Positions 52,544 to 63,791 of a stretch of DNA of 64,000 nucleotides are shown one piece after another. The DNA is taken from contig CANQSB010000001.1 in the NCBI GenBank assembly GCA_947626435.1, positions 248,001-312,000 on the forward strand, in the 5' to 3' direction. This DNA comes from an uncultured Lachnospiraceae bacterium. Its GTDB lineage: Bacteria > Bacillota > Clostridia > Lachnospirales > Lachnospiraceae. The first letter of the stretch is position 1. Every line of letters starts with the position of its first letter. The position numbers were made by a program, and so were the translations under genes. The notes under the pieces were generated by a model. That model made no database searches. It was not told the origin of the DNA and worked only from the letters and a program-made list of their open reading frames with translations.

Positions 52544-53713
52544 TCACACTCCCTCACACCAATACCTAGTATATCTCCTCAACATCGGCACCAGCTCCTT
52601 CAAAACACGCAAAGTATAATCCATATCCTCCTCCGTATTCAATACACTCATACTAAACCGAATCGTCGAATCCAAATACTGCTTCTCAACCCCAATCGCC
52701 TTCAAAGTCACCGAAGCCGACGGCTTATTCGACGAGCACGCACTGCCTGCCGAAACATAAATCCCCTTATCCTCCAGCGCATGCAACATAACCTCACTCC
52801 GCACCCCCTGTATTGACACACTGACCACATTAGGCGCGCCATCCCTACCAAGCGGACCATTTATCCTTATCCCGTCAAGCCCTGCCAGCCCATCCGTAAA
52901 CCTATCCTTTAACGCATACAGATAATTTCTCTTACCCTCCAAATCACTATATGCCTCCTCAGCCGCAAGCGCCATCCCCGCTATCCCCGGGACATTCTCC
53001 GTACCAGAGCGCATCCCTTTCTGCTGCCCCCCGCCAAAAATAATCGGTCTTACCTTCGCCTTTTCATTGACATAAAGAAACCCCACTCCCTTAGGTCCAT
53101 GAATTTTGTGAGCGCTCACAGAAAGCATATCAATATGCATCCGCTTGGGATATATTGCAAACTTGCCAAAACTCTGCACCGCATCAACATGAAACAGCGT
53201 ATTGGGATTAAGGCGCTTTATCAGCTCGCCCGCCTGCTCAATCGGCTCTATCGTGCCTATCTCATTGTTTACATGCATAATAGACACTAAAATCGTACCG
53301 CGCGTCATAGCCTTTTCCAAATCATAAAGACTCACCGCGCCGCTCCTGTCAACAGGCAGGTATGTAACCTGAAAGCCCTGTTCCTCAAGATAAGCGCAGG
53401 TCTGCAGCACTGCGGGGTGTTCTATCCTCGTAGTTATGATATGCCTGCCCGCCCTGTGGTTTGCGTATGCCGCCCCGATAAGCGCTATGTTGTCCGACTC
53501 CGTGCCGCCCGAAGTAAATATTATTTCCTTCTCCTGAACCTTCAAAAGCTTTGCTATCGTCTCTTTCGCATAGCGGATATATTTTTCGCTCTCAACGCCT
53601 TTTCTGTGCATGCTTGACGGGTTTCCGTAGTCCTCGCACATAATCTTTGTCATAAGCGCCGCCACATTCGGCAGGCATCTTGTGGTCGCCGAATTGTCCA
53701 AATAAACTTCCAT
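52544..53713 (-). CDS. Cysteine desulfurase (NifS/IscS family), sulfur donor for ThiI
   Basis: 389 residues from the ATG at 53713; a GTG 9 bases earlier is too near the AAGGG site. PLP-enzyme features: YLDNSATTR at the start, the TSGGTESDNIALIGAA loop, the Schiff-base Lys in SVSAHKIHGPKGVGF and the catalytic Cys in SAGSACSSNKPS. The layout corresponds to class I (IscS-like) desulfurases. It releases sulfur from cysteine as persulfide for thiouridine or Fe-S assembly. The thiI gene follows after two R1 repeats, as in the Bacillus nifZ-thiI pair. Confidence 0.95.
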   Translation of the reverse strand: MEVYLDNSATTRCLPNVAALMTKIMCEDYGNPSSMHRKGVESEKYIRYAKETIAKLLKVQEKEIIFTSGGTESDNIALIGAAYANHRAGRHIITTRIEHPAVLQTCAYLEEQGFQVTYLPVDRSGAVSLYDLEKAMTRGTILVSIMHVNNEIGTIEPIEQAGELIKRLNPNTLFHVDAVQSFGKFAIYPKRMHIDMLSVSAHKIHGPKGVGFLYVNEKAKVRPIIFGGGQQKGMRSGTENVPGIAGMALAAEEAYSDLEGKRNYLYALKDRFTDGLAGLDGIRINGPLGRDGAPNVVSVSIQGVRSEVMLHALEDKGIYVSAGSACSSNKPSASVTLKAIGVEKQYLDSTIRFSMSVLNTEEDMDYTLRVLKELVPMLRRYTRYWCEGV

Positions 53714-53829
53714 AATCTTCACACCCTTAAACGTATCGGATTTTCAGTAATATTTCCCCTGAAAATGAGTACATTGTCTATTTTATCTTATTTTAAAATA
53801 TGCGTCAAATAAGATTTTGGTGTTATTCC

Positions 53830-55929
53830 TTATTCTTTATAATTCTCTTTTATGTATTCAAGCAGCTCCCTGCTGTCCTCAGGCATGCGGCAGCCTACTA
53901 TGTACTCTCCGTCATTGTTTGACGAGCGTATAATAATCCCCTCAAGCCGATTAACGTTTGGCACCTCAAAGCGCGGTATCGTTATTGTTACCTGCTTTCC
54001 CGCCGCATCAGCAAATTTTTTGTCCTTTACCGCAAAGGCAAAGCCATTCGCGCTGACGTTTACCATTTTTCCGTCGTAAGTTCCCGCGCCTTTCAGCTCT
54101 ATTGTACATTCGCTTGAAACAGGTATTCTGGGATATTTTCTCCTGTTCATGACAGACGGCGACGTATTCAACGCTATCTGATAGCAGCCCGCGCCTTTAT
54201 CCTTGGCAGGCATCATACTTACGCCAGTCCAATTGTATAATACATTATCTACAGCTATGCGAAGGTTGAAAGTCTGACGTTTAAGCTGGCTGTCCTGCAA
54301 AGCCTCTGCGCCGCTTAACCTGATTGTAATGCCGTTTCCACTCTGCTCTACAATCTCGCCGTGGTATTCCGCAGCCTCCTGGGCGGTACTTACAACAGAC
54401 ACCTTCATTCCTGCCGTTAAGTCCTGTACGCCCATAAATCCGCCTGCGCCAAGCTCCTCCATAAGCTTTCCGACAACACTCTCGATTTTGTTGACATTTA
54501 CCGAGCTCTCCTCATATTTGCTGAGCATTGTCTTTGTAGTCGTATCGGCATCGCTTACACATTCCGTCATTATCTGCATGACATCGCATATCTGCTGCAT
54601 ATTCTCCACCATGCTCTGATTAGATGCCTCCACCTCTTTCATCGCCGAATCTATGACGCCTATATGCTCGCCCATCTGCGTAGAATCATCTATGATAGTG
54701 CCTACGCTCTGGGATACCTGATTTACATGGTTTGAGGTTTCCTGTATAAGCTCTATTGTCCTTGTGATGGACTGTGTCATCTTGTCGGCGGTTTCCTCCA
54801 GATGATTAAGCGCGGCAAGTATGCGGCTCGACGAGTTCTGGGTACCCATGCTCAAGTTGCGTATTTCATCAGCCACCACCGCAAAACCTTTTCCGGCGTC
54901 GCCCGCGCGCGCTGCCTCTATTGACGCGTTGAGCGCAAGCAGATTTGTCTGGCTCGTTATTCCCTCTATAGTGCCCGTTTCCTCTTTAACCATCACAAAC
55001 TCAGACCTGAACTCACTTAAGACCTTCTCAACCTCCGCCGAAAGCGACGCCATCATATTTGCGGAATCAACTACACCCTCCAACGCGCTTGAACTGTCCT
55101 TTGCATGTGATACCGATTCTCCGACAAGCTTCGTCATCTGCTCCACAAGTCCCGCGACATTTTGAACCTGCGTATTTATGTCCTCGGTCATATCCATCGA
55201 CGACATAGTCTTTTGATAAAGCACACCGTTGTTATTTGAAAGCTCAGTCATGCTCGCGACAACATTGTTTGCGCCTTGCTTATTTTCGTCTGAAAGCTCG
55301 CGCACCACAGTCACGCCGTCAACAATGGAATTGCTCGCGCCCTTTACCTTTGAGATTGTTTCTATAACGCGGTTTAGGTTGTCCTTTATCGAATCAGTAA
55401 GGGCGCCGTCCGACTTAACCATATGGTCAATGGAAAGAACATAGCAGCCATAGCAGAGTATGATGCAGAAAAATTCAAGCACATAATCCTTAATATTGTC
55501 ACCGCTGTTCATGCCCTGAAAATAATGGTATACTATGCTGACTATGATGACAATGGCGTTTGTGACTGCGCAGCGGAGCATGTACCCCTTGTCCTTGAAC
55601 AGAATGAGCATGCTCGTCAGGGGGAGAATATATGCAAAGGTAAGCCCTGACTCCGAGGTGCATATCGTATATGTGTAAAAAATCCCATAGCCTACGGCAA
55701 GCACGTCTTTATATACCGGCGCCGCCAATCCCTTGATTTTTAACACCGCAAGGCCGACAAAAAACGGCAGCCAGCACACGCTGAAATAAGTTATAAGATA
55801 TATTGTCGAGTGTTTTCCCTGGACAGCCTCAAATATGCATAGCGCCGATAACAATACATTAAGTATCAGCCATACCGTCATTGCCTTCCGGTTTGCGCTT
55901 TTCTTGAAAATTTCCTCATTGTACTCCAT
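53830..55929 (-). CDS. Chemoreceptor fused to a YcgR-like PilZ (c-di-GMP) module
   Basis: 699 residues in three parts. Residues 17-167 hold six spans and no extracellular ligand domain. Residues about 190-500 are the MCP signalling hairpin, tip [20 protein letters not shown] and [14 protein letters not shown]. Residues about 510-590 resemble the YcgR N-terminal domain, and the C-terminal about 105 residues are a PilZ domain with both c-di-GMP motifs: [10 protein letters not shown] (RxxxR) and [10 protein letters not shown] (the N/DxSxxG motif). Kinase control through CheA/CheW is expected of the first part and c-di-GMP binding of the last; the fusion implies that c-di-GMP changes chemotactic signalling. 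It lies between rsmE and the cysteine desulfurase gene, bounded by R1 copy B upstream. Confidence 0.95.
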   Translation of the reverse strand: MEYNEEIFKKSANRKAMTVWLILNVLLSALCIFEAVQGKHSTIYLITYFSVCWLPFFVGLAVLKIKGLAAPVYKDVLAVGYGIFYTYTICTSESGLTFAYILPLTSMLILFKDKGYMLRCAVTNAIVIIVSIVYHYFQGMNSGDNIKDYVLEFFCIILCYGCYVLSIDHMVKSDGALTDSIKDNLNRVIETISKVKGASNSIVDGVTVVRELSDENKQGANNVVASMTELSNNNGVLYQKTMSSMDMTEDINTQVQNVAGLVEQMTKLVGESVSHAKDSSSALEGVVDSANMMASLSAEVEKVLSEFRSEFVMVKEETGTIEGITSQTNLLALNASIEAARAGDAGKGFAVVADEIRNLSMGTQNSSSRILAALNHLEETADKMTQSITRTIELIQETSNHVNQVSQSVGTIIDDSTQMGEHIGVIDSAMKEVEASNQSMVENMQQICDVMQIMTECVSDADTTTKTMLSKYEESSVNVNKIESVVGKLMEELGAGGFMGVQDLTAGMKVSVVSTAQEAAEYHGEIVEQSGNGITIRLSGAEALQDSQLKRQTFNLRIAVDNVLYNWTGVSMMPAKDKGAGCYQIALNTSPSVMNRRKYPRIPVSSECTIELKGAGTYDGKMVNVSANGFAFAVKDKKFADAAGKQVTITIPRFEVPNVNRLEGIIIRSSNNDGEYIVGCRMPEDSRELLEYIKENYKE

Positions 55930-55963
55930 TGTTGTTTGTCTCCTTTCATAATATAATCAATTT

Positions 55964-56131
55964 AGGCATTTGCGAAATGTGTTCTAAGCCATCCGAATCT
56001 AGTCAAAATATATAAAAATCGCGTCAATGAACTGTATCTCAGATACAGTTCATAGGCGCTCCGCGAAACGCCGCTTATTTTATATATCTTGCCTAAATTC
56101 TATGATGTTGAATAGGGTTTTGCAAGTGCCT
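55964..56131. repeat. R1 palindromic repeat, copy B (reverse orientation)
   Basis: 168 bp. Ends AGGCATTTGCGAAA and TTTTGCAAGTGCCT. The sequence between, read on the opposite strand, matches copy A closely. The loop contains an extra perfect palindrome (13-bp arms, ATGAACTGTATCT). A 13-bp direct repeat, ATATAATCAATTT, flanks it on both sides. Confidence 0.87.
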
Positions 56132-56147
56132 ATATAATCAATTTTTT

Positions 56148-56187
56148 AGGTAACTGCGAAATGTTTTCTAAACCGTTTGAATTTAAT
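56148..56187. repeat. R1 half-copy (B') reaching the rsmE stop
   Basis: AGGTAACTGCGAAATGTTTT followed by CTAAACCGTTTGAATTTA repeats the outer left half of R1 again, 16 bp after copy B. Its last bases run into the stop codon of rsmE. Confidence 0.65.
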
Positions 56188-56941
56188 CCTCAAGCTGATA
56201 CATTATCCACGCCATAACCGTCATTCCTGCGGTTTCTGTGCGCAATATGCGCTTTCCAAGGGTTATCGGCATCATACCTGCTGAAATTGCAGCGTTTATC
56301 TCGCTTTCGTCAAAGCCTCCCTCGGGGCCTATAAAGACTGCAATTGTCTGTCCCCCCTTTAGGCTGCCTATTATTTTTTTTGTGCCTGCCATTCCCGATG
56401 AGCCTTCCAAAATATTTTCCATTTCATATGGGACAAGCTTAATATCCATTTGTGAGGCATATGAAATCGCCTCGCTGTATGTCATCACGTCATGGATTTG
56501 CGGAACTATCGCGCGCCTGCTCTGCTTTGCCGCCGCCTCCGCTATACCCTGCCAGCGCGCAAGCTTGGACTTTGCTTTTTTGTCGTCGAGCTTTACCACA
56601 CACCTTTTCATCGCAACAGGAATTATCTCATATACGCCAAGTTCAACTGTCTTTTGTATGATAAGCTCCATTTTATCCCCTTTGGGAAGCCCTTGGAAAA
56701 GATATACTTTAGATGGCAGCTCTACTCCGTCCTCCTTTATAAAGATAAGTTCGCACAAAACCTCCCTATCACCTATGCTGCTGATAATACAGCGGTAATC
56801 CCTGCCGTCTATTCCGTTGCTTACGCTTATCTCATCGCCCTGTTTCAGCCTGATGACATTTTTAATATGATTCACGTCCTGCCCCGTGATGATTATTGTC
56901 TTTTCAGCTATCTGACTTGGCTCGACAAAAAAATGATACAT
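56183..56941 (-). CDS. rsmE: 16S rRNA m3U1498 methyltransferase RsmE
   Basis: 252 residues with the two-domain RsmE layout: a PUA-like N-terminal part (MYHFFVEPSQ, ITGQDVNHIKNVIRLKQGDE) and a SPOUT domain with YLFQGLPKGDKMELIIQKTV, the SAM-binding knot IAVFIGPEGGFDESEINAA and ITLGKRILRTETAGMTVMAW. It methylates U1498 in the decoding site of 16S rRNA. It follows prmA in the conserved dnaJ-prmA-rsmE order, 34 bp after its stop. Its stop codon lies within an R1 half-copy, so the last residues may have been altered by the element. Confidence 0.97.
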   Translation of the reverse strand: MYHFFVEPSQIAEKTIIITGQDVNHIKNVIRLKQGDEISVSNGIDGRDYRCIISSIGDREVLCELIFIKEDGVELPSKVYLFQGLPKGDKMELIIQKTVELGVYEIIPVAMKRCVVKLDDKKAKSKLARWQGIAEAAAKQSRRAIVPQIHDVMTYSEAISYASQMDIKLVPYEMENILEGSSGMAGTKKIIGSLKGGQTIAVFIGPEGGFDESEINAAISAGMMPITLGKRILRTETAGMTVMAWIMYQLED

Positions 56942-56975
56942 ATCTTCCTCATTCCCACAATCATAGACTTATATC

Positions 56976-57941
56976 TCAAAGCTTCCTCGCCGTAACACTC
57001 ACCCATTCGCCCTGGTATGTAACATCAATAACCTCAAAGCCTGCTGCCGTGACCGCATCTCTTACTGTCTGCTCCTTATTGTCTATAATGCCTGATGTTA
57101 TGTATATACCGCCCTTTTTGAGCTGATTGTATATCACAGGCGTGAGCGGCACTAATACGTCCGCCAGAATATTCGCCACCACAATATCATATTTTTCATA
57201 GCCAACCCTGTCCTGAACAGCCTTATCCGTAATAATATTTCCTATCAAAAGCTCAAATTTGTCCGCTGGAATGTTGTTTGACTCCATATTTTCACGCACC
57301 GCGTCCACCGCGCATGGATCAAGGTCTGTACCCACTGCCCCTTTTATGCCATACATAATCGAAATTATCGACAATATACCGCTGCCCGTACCCACATCAA
57401 GCAGCAAAGTTTCAGGAATAATATACTTTTTCAGCTGGCGTATGCAAAGCTGCGTCGTCTCATGCATACCCGTACCGAAAGCTGTACCTGGATCTATGTG
57501 GAGGATTTTCTTATCCCTGTCCTCGTCCTTTACCTTTTCCCACGATGGTATCACAAGCAAATCGTCAATATAAAACTGATGAAAATACTGCTTCCAGTTG
57601 TTGATCCAGTCAATATCCTCCGTCTCAGATACCATAATCGAGCACTCACCTATATCCATAAAACCGCGCAAAGCATTAAGCTCATTATTTATATTCTCTA
57701 TAATTTCATCTGTATTTACCGAATTATCCTCATTTTCCTCAACAAAAAAGCTCAAATACGCAATTCCGTCATCCTTCGGCGCATCAGGCAGAATATCCAC
57801 AAACATCTGCTCCTTTTCAAGCGGCGTAAGCGGTATCTTGTCCTCAATCTGCGCCCCCTCCAAGCCTATATCATACAAAGCGCTGATTATTATATCTTCA
57901 GCGTCAGTGATTGTCTTTATCGTGAATTTTTTCCATTTCAT
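56976..57941 (-). CDS. prmA: Ribosomal protein L11 methyltransferase
   Basis: 321 residues. The N-terminal substrate domain is followed by a class I SAM fold with LLDVGTGSGILSIISIMYG (motif I), TDLDPCAVDAVRENM and DIVVANILADVLVPLTPVI, the NPxY-like NILAD motif of PrmA. The family signature HIDPGTAFGTGMHETTQLC is present. It trimethylates L11 (Lys and N-terminus). It is separated from dnaJ by 622 bp that hold a degenerate tandem repeat and R3 copy 3; in many Firmicutes the two genes are adjacent. Confidence 0.97.
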   Translation of the reverse strand: MKWKKFTIKTITDAEDIIISALYDIGLEGAQIEDKIPLTPLEKEQMFVDILPDAPKDDGIAYLSFFVEENEDNSVNTDEIIENINNELNALRGFMDIGECSIMVSETEDIDWINNWKQYFHQFYIDDLLVIPSWEKVKDEDRDKKILHIDPGTAFGTGMHETTQLCIRQLKKYIIPETLLLDVGTGSGILSIISIMYGIKGAVGTDLDPCAVDAVRENMESNNIPADKFELLIGNIITDKAVQDRVGYEKYDIVVANILADVLVPLTPVIYNQLKKGGIYITSGIIDNKEQTVRDAVTAAGFEVIDVTYQGEWVSVTARKL

Positions 57942-58133
57942 AACTTATCCTCTTTTTATATTTTTATCGAATTACCAAACATTCTAACCGTTTCCGCAAT
58001 TTTTATAAAATTATCACACAATTGCAATCTATTTTAACTCAGCAAACCGCCATTCCATCTAAAAATCCTTCCATAAAATCCTAATAAACAAAATAATTGT
58101 AGCATACTTAAATTACCGTGGCAACCACCTAAA

Positions 58134-58300
58134 AGTACAAACTTACAGACAAACTCACAATATCAAGCACATAATAACAAATTGAACACAAGTCCTAAAA
58201 TCATATCAAAAATAACAAACTTACAACAACAAACACACTATAACAAATCAGCACAAATTCCAAAATCACATTCAAAAAGAACAAACCCACAATAACAGCC
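58134..58300. repeat. Degenerate tandem repeat, G-poor on the plus strand
   Basis: Three imperfect units starting at about 58134, 58211 and 58277 share ACAAACTTACA-, ATAACAAAT- and CAAAATCA-like stretches, with a period of roughly 66-77 bp. G is nearly absent on the plus strand, so the transcript of the operon would be a G/U-rich tract. The remaining AT-rich sequence from 57942 to 58133 holds nothing I can name. Confidence 0.5.
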
Positions 58301-58312
58301 TACGATACACTA

Positions 58313-58479
58313 GCCCGAGCAGGGGCATATATCCCATAAGGACCTTGGGAAGCGTCGGCACTTAGCGAAGCAAGCTGTAAAAGCGTAGCTCCTTTTACAG
58401 CGCCGCTGAGCTTAGTGACCGCTACGCTTCCCACTGAGCGCAAGCGATGTCCGCATGGGATATATGCCCCTGCTCGGGC
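58313..58479. repeat. R3 multi-stem palindromic element, copy 3
   Basis: 167 bp. Perfect 25-bp outer inverted repeat beginning GCCCGAGCAGG, GGAC/GTCC, TGGGAAGCG/CGCTTCCCA, CACTTAGC/GCTTAGTG and GCTGTAAAAG/CTTTTACAGC, in the same order as the other copies. It lies between dnaJ and prmA, inside a normally continuous operon. Confidence 0.93.
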
Positions 58480-58563
58480 GACCTCTTACCAACAAAAAAA
58501 ACACCTGCAACAGCCTCCCTTTCTCCAAAAGCTATTGCAGATGTCCAATCTAACCTCTACATA

Positions 58564-59739
58564 TCACAAAAACTTCCGCTTCTTCTTCTTCTTATCATCC
58601 CCAGCATCACTACCGTCGCCATTCTCCATATTCTTCACAGCCTCAAGCGTATTCCCCGTCTCACCATCAAACTGGCGAAGCAAATCCCTCGCCTCATTCG
58701 AAAGCTTATCAGGCACCTGCACAACAAGCGTGACATAATGGTCTCCGCGCACTTCCTTATTCCTAAGCGACGGCACACCCTTACCGCGCAATCTCACACG
58801 CGTATCCGTCTGCGTCCCCGCCTTTACATCATATACCACCTTGCCGTCAACCGTATCTATCAGTATCTCGCCGCCAAGCGCCGCCACAGCAAACGACATC
58901 GGCACTGTAGAGAATATGTTCATATCCTGACGCTGGAATATCGGATGCCTGTCAACTACAACCTCAACAAGCAAATCTCCTCTCGGTCCGCCGTTCACGC
59001 CCGGCTCGCCCTTATCCCGTATGCGCACGCTCTGCCCGTTGTCAATGCCCGCAGGAATAGATACCTGTATTTTCTTTCTGCCCGAAATATATCCCGTACC
59101 ATGACAGTCAGGACACTTATCCTTTATCGTCTTGCCTGTACCGTTGCAGTCAGGGCATACCTGTGAATTGCGTATCGTGCCAAAAGGCGTCTGATGCTGC
59201 GTCACTACCTGCCCGCGCCCGCCGCAGCGGCGGCAAGTCTCAGGCGAAGTGCCGGGCTTTGCTCCTGTGCCGTTACAAGTCTTACAGGTATCTTTGAGAT
59301 TTAATTCAAGCTCCTTCTCCACGCCGAAAACCGCCTCGCTGAAGCTTATGCGCACGCTGGTGCGGAGATTGGCGCCCTTCATTGGTCCGTTGCTGCCCCT
59401 CGAGCTTCTGCTGCCGCCGCCAAAGAAATCGCCAAAAATATCGCCGAAAATATCAGAGAAATCAGCACCGCCAAAGTCAAAGCCGCTAAAACCGCCAGCT
59501 CCGCCGCCCTCAAAGGCAGCGTGCCCGAACTGGTCATACTGGCGCCTTTTTTCAGGATCACTCAAAACAGCATAAGCCTCTGATGCTTCCTTGAACTTCT
59601 TTTCAGCTTCCTCGTCACCGGGATTCATATCAGGATGATACTTTTTCGCAAGCTGTCTGTATGCCTTTTTTATGCTGGCGTCGTCAGCTCCCCTGTCGAC
59701 GCCCAGCACCTCATAATAATCTCTTTTCTGCTCAGCCAT
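58564..59739 (-). CDS. dnaJ: Chaperone protein DnaJ
   Basis: 391 residues: J domain (1-70) with the [12 protein letters not shown] motif, a Gly/Phe-rich linker with repeated DFGG, FGGG-type stretches, four zinc repeats ([36 protein letters not shown]) and the C-terminal substrate domain. The tail ends in a Lys/Asp-rich extension ([13 protein letters not shown]), unusual in length but not in kind. DnaJ brings unfolded proteins to DnaK and stimulates its ATPase. It follows dnaK by 41 bp. Confidence 0.99.
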   Translation of the reverse strand: MAEQKRDYYEVLGVDRGADDASIKKAYRQLAKKYHPDMNPGDEEAEKKFKEASEAYAVLSDPEKRRQYDQFGHAAFEGGGAGGFSGFDFGGADFSDIFGDIFGDFFGGGSRSSRGSNGPMKGANLRTSVRISFSEAVFGVEKELELNLKDTCKTCNGTGAKPGTSPETCRRCGGRGQVVTQHQTPFGTIRNSQVCPDCNGTGKTIKDKCPDCHGTGYISGRKKIQVSIPAGIDNGQSVRIRDKGEPGVNGGPRGDLLVEVVVDRHPIFQRQDMNIFSTVPMSFAVAALGGEILIDTVDGKVVYDVKAGTQTDTRVRLRGKGVPSLRNKEVRGDHYVTLVVQVPDKLSNEARDLLRQFDGETGNTLEAVKNMENGDGSDAGDDKKKKKRKFL

Positions 59740-59780
59740 AATATCCTATGCCTCTCTAAATCCTGTATATTTCCATATAT

Positions 59781-61670
<1,890 letters not shown>

Positions 61671-61716
61671 CTATTAATTAAAAAACCTTTATTAAACCTC
61701 TTTATTTATTATTTAT

Positions 61717-61816
61717 GAAAAACGCTGTCATCGCGTTTTTCTAAACATTTCAGAAACTTTAAATGCTTTGGCATTTTGCGGCATATTTTTACTGCCTTGT
61801 GTTTCTTAATGTTTTT
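61717..61816. repeat. R2 palindromic repeat, copy 2
   Basis: Begins GAAAAACGCTGTCATCGCG, then TTTTTCTAAACATTTCAGAAA, an inner part unlike copy 1, and ends TTTCTTAATGTTTT. Order of parts matches the copy at 24735. It fills much of the gap between grpE and dnaK. Confidence 0.7.
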
Positions 61817-61886
61817 TCGTTTTTATATGCGAGACTTGAAAATTCTTCGCGGAGCGCCCCTTGGCGCAAGTGATTAGAATTTTTTC

Positions 61887-62600
61887 TCACTGTACTACGG
61901 CTACCATGCTGTGCCTTACTACGCTGTCGCGGTAGGTGTAGCCTTTTTGGAGCTCCTGCGCTACCACTCCCGACTCATACTCCTCGCTCTCCACCTGCAT
62001 TACTGCATTGTGGAGCTCGGGATTAAACTCACAGCCTACTGCCTCTATCGGCTTGACGTCAAGCTTTTCAAGCTCGGTCATCAGCTGCTTGTAAACCATA
62101 TTCATGCCCTCGGCAAACGGCTGCTTCATTTCCTCCTCGCTAAGCCCCGCAAGCCCGCGCTCAAAATTGTCCACTACGGGAAGGATTTTTTCTATCACGC
62201 TCTTTGCGCCTGTCTCAAACATTGCGGACTTTTCTTTTTCGGTGCGCTTTCTGAAATTGTCAAATTCCGCCATCTGGCGCTTTACCCTGTCCTCAAGCTC
62301 ATCAACCTTTTCCTGAAGCTTATTGGATTTTTTATCCTTGCCCAAAAAAGACTTTTTCTTTTTGCTGTCTGGTTCCTGCGCCCCTTCCGCTTCATCAGCT
62401 GATTCTGTTTCCGCTGCACTGTCCGTCTCATCTGATGCAGCGCTGTCTGCCGCGTCTGCCTTATTTTCGTTTTCAGCGCTTTCGGTATTTTGAGCGGAGC
62501 CATTATTTTCAGCCGCGTCAGCGTCTTTGGCGTTTTTTTCTGTATCCAGCTCCTCGGAATTTCCCGTCTGCTGATTTTCGTCTAACTGCTTTTCTTCCAC
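61887..62600 (-). CDS. grpE: Nucleotide exchange factor GrpE
   Basis: 237 residues from a GTG behind GGGAG. The N-terminal 90 residues are an extended low-complexity acidic tail (E, D, A, S, N-rich, for example DETDSAAETESADEAEGAQE), longer than in most GrpE proteins, followed by a long dimerisation coiled coil and the C-terminal beta domain with FDNFRKRTEKEKSAMF, LPVVDNFERGL and VQELQKGYTYRDSVVRHSMV-type VAQELQKGYTYRDSVVRHSM. It releases ADP from DnaK. It lies 38 bp after hrcA. Confidence 0.98.
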   Translation of the reverse strand: MEEKQLDENQQTGNSEELDTEKNAKDADAAENNGSAQNTESAENENKADAADSAASDETDSAAETESADEAEGAQEPDSKKKKSFLGKDKKSNKLQEKVDELEDRVKRQMAEFDNFRKRTEKEKSAMFETGAKSVIEKILPVVDNFERGLAGLSEEEMKQPFAEGMNMVYKQLMTELEKLDVKPIEAVGCEFNPELHNAVMQVESEEYESGVVAQELQKGYTYRDSVVRHSMVAVVQ

Positions 62601-62638
62601 TATATCTCGTCTCCCTTTCTCAATGCTTTATATTTTTA

Positions 62639-63697
62639 TCACCCTTTATCATCTTTTTTATAGATGGTGTCAAGCTGGCTTTTCAGCGTCTTAAGGGTGC
62701 TTATTACCTTGTCGTAGTCCATGCGCCTCGGCCCGATAATGCCTATCGTGCCTTTCATGCCCTCCTCGAGCTCATATGTCGCGGTCACTACGCTGCAGTC
62801 CTTCATGGTCTTTACAGGAGTTTCATTTCCTATATATACCTGTATGCCTGTGCCGTTGTCGTCTGTGAGACTGCCCTGCACAAGCTCGGTCAGCAGCTGC
62901 TTTTCCTCAAATGTGGTAATCAGCTCGCTTGCCCGCTGGTTGTCGGCAAGCTCGGGATATTTGAAAATATTGTTTGCTCCGCTTGTGTAAATCTCAATAT
63001 TTTCGTCTTCCTTTATCACCTCGGCAACCGCGTCCATAACCTCCGCGATTATTCCGTCGTAAATACCTGCCTGCTGCTTGAGCTTGGAAATCATCGCGAG
63101 GTTTATCTCCTCGATTGGCAGACCGTTCAGGTTGGTGTTAAGCAGGATATTCAGCTTTAACAGCGTCTCGTCGTCGAGTGGCTCATCTACTGTAATCATT
63201 GTGTTTTTGATTACGTTGCCCTCGACTACTATTGTGGTCAAGAGCTGTGTCGCCTCCACTCTGGAAAGCTGTATGAATTTGAGCTTATTGCCTCTCACCT
63301 GCGGGGCGGAAATCATTGTCGCGTAGTTTGTGTTGGTCGCGAGCATTTTCGCCATCTGCTTGAGTATGGACTCCATCTTGTCCTCGCGCTCGAGAAGCAG
63401 CTCACGCATTTCCTTTACTTCCTTGGTCGCCTGATTGAGCTGTTCTTCCTTTTCGAGCATCATCTGGTCTACATACAGTCTATAGCCTTTATCTGAAGGG
63501 ATGCGCCCGGCAGAGGTGTGGGGCTGTATTATCAGTCCAAGCTCCTCCAAGTCGGACATTTCATTTCGGATTGTGGCTGAGCTTAGGTTCAGGTCTGTGT
63601 ACTTGGAAATAGTTCTGCTGCCTACCGGCTCGCCTGTCTCTAAATAATTTTGGATAATCGCTTTGAGTATTTTAAGCTTTCGCTCGTCTAAATCCAA
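62639..63697 (-). CDS. hrcA: Heat-inducible transcription repressor HrcA
   Basis: 352 residues from the TTG at 63697, 9 bases after AAGGAG; the longer frame from 63757 starts inside the CIRCE operator and is rejected. The N-terminus LDERKLKILKAIIQNYLETG begins the winged helix, with SSATIRNEMSDLEELGLIIQ as the recognition region, and the C-terminal domain carries IIGPRRMDYDKVISTLKTLK. HrcA binds CIRCE and represses the heat-shock operon until chaperone demand titrates GroEL. It is the first gene of the class I operon. Confidence 0.97.
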   Translation of the reverse strand: MDLDERKLKILKAIIQNYLETGEPVGSRTISKYTDLNLSSATIRNEMSDLEELGLIIQPHTSAGRIPSDKGYRLYVDQMMLEKEEQLNQATKEVKEMRELLLEREDKMESILKQMAKMLATNTNYATMISAPQVRGNKLKFIQLSRVEATQLLTTIVVEGNVIKNTMITVDEPLDDETLLKLNILLNTNLNGLPIEEINLAMISKLKQQAGIYDGIIAEVMDAVAEVIKEDENIEIYTSGANNIFKYPELADNQRASELITTFEEKQLLTELVQGSLTDDNGTGIQVYIGNETPVKTMKDCSVVTATYELEEGMKGTIGIIGPRRMDYDKVISTLKTLKSQLDTIYKKDDKG

Positions 63698-63750
63698 AAT
63701 GCCACGCTCCTTTCCGCCTGCGCCTGCGAAGCTGTCTGGTTTGAGATTTA

Positions 63751-63777
63751 TTAGCACTCGTTTTAATGGAGTGCTAA
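63751..63777 (-). promoter_or_regulatory. CIRCE operator (HrcA binding site)
   Basis: TTAGCACTC, 9-base spacer, GAGTGCTAA: a perfect CIRCE inverted repeat. It lies 54 bases upstream of the hrcA start codon, in the leader downstream of the promoter, so HrcA should regulate the whole operon including itself. Confidence 0.98.
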
Positions 63778-63791
63778 TATCTTCATATAAT

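Noticed and set aside
63698-63757. Longer HrcA starting at 63757
   Set aside because: That start lies within the CIRCE operator, which is in the untranslated leader; the TTG after AAGGAG fits the usual HrcA N-terminus.
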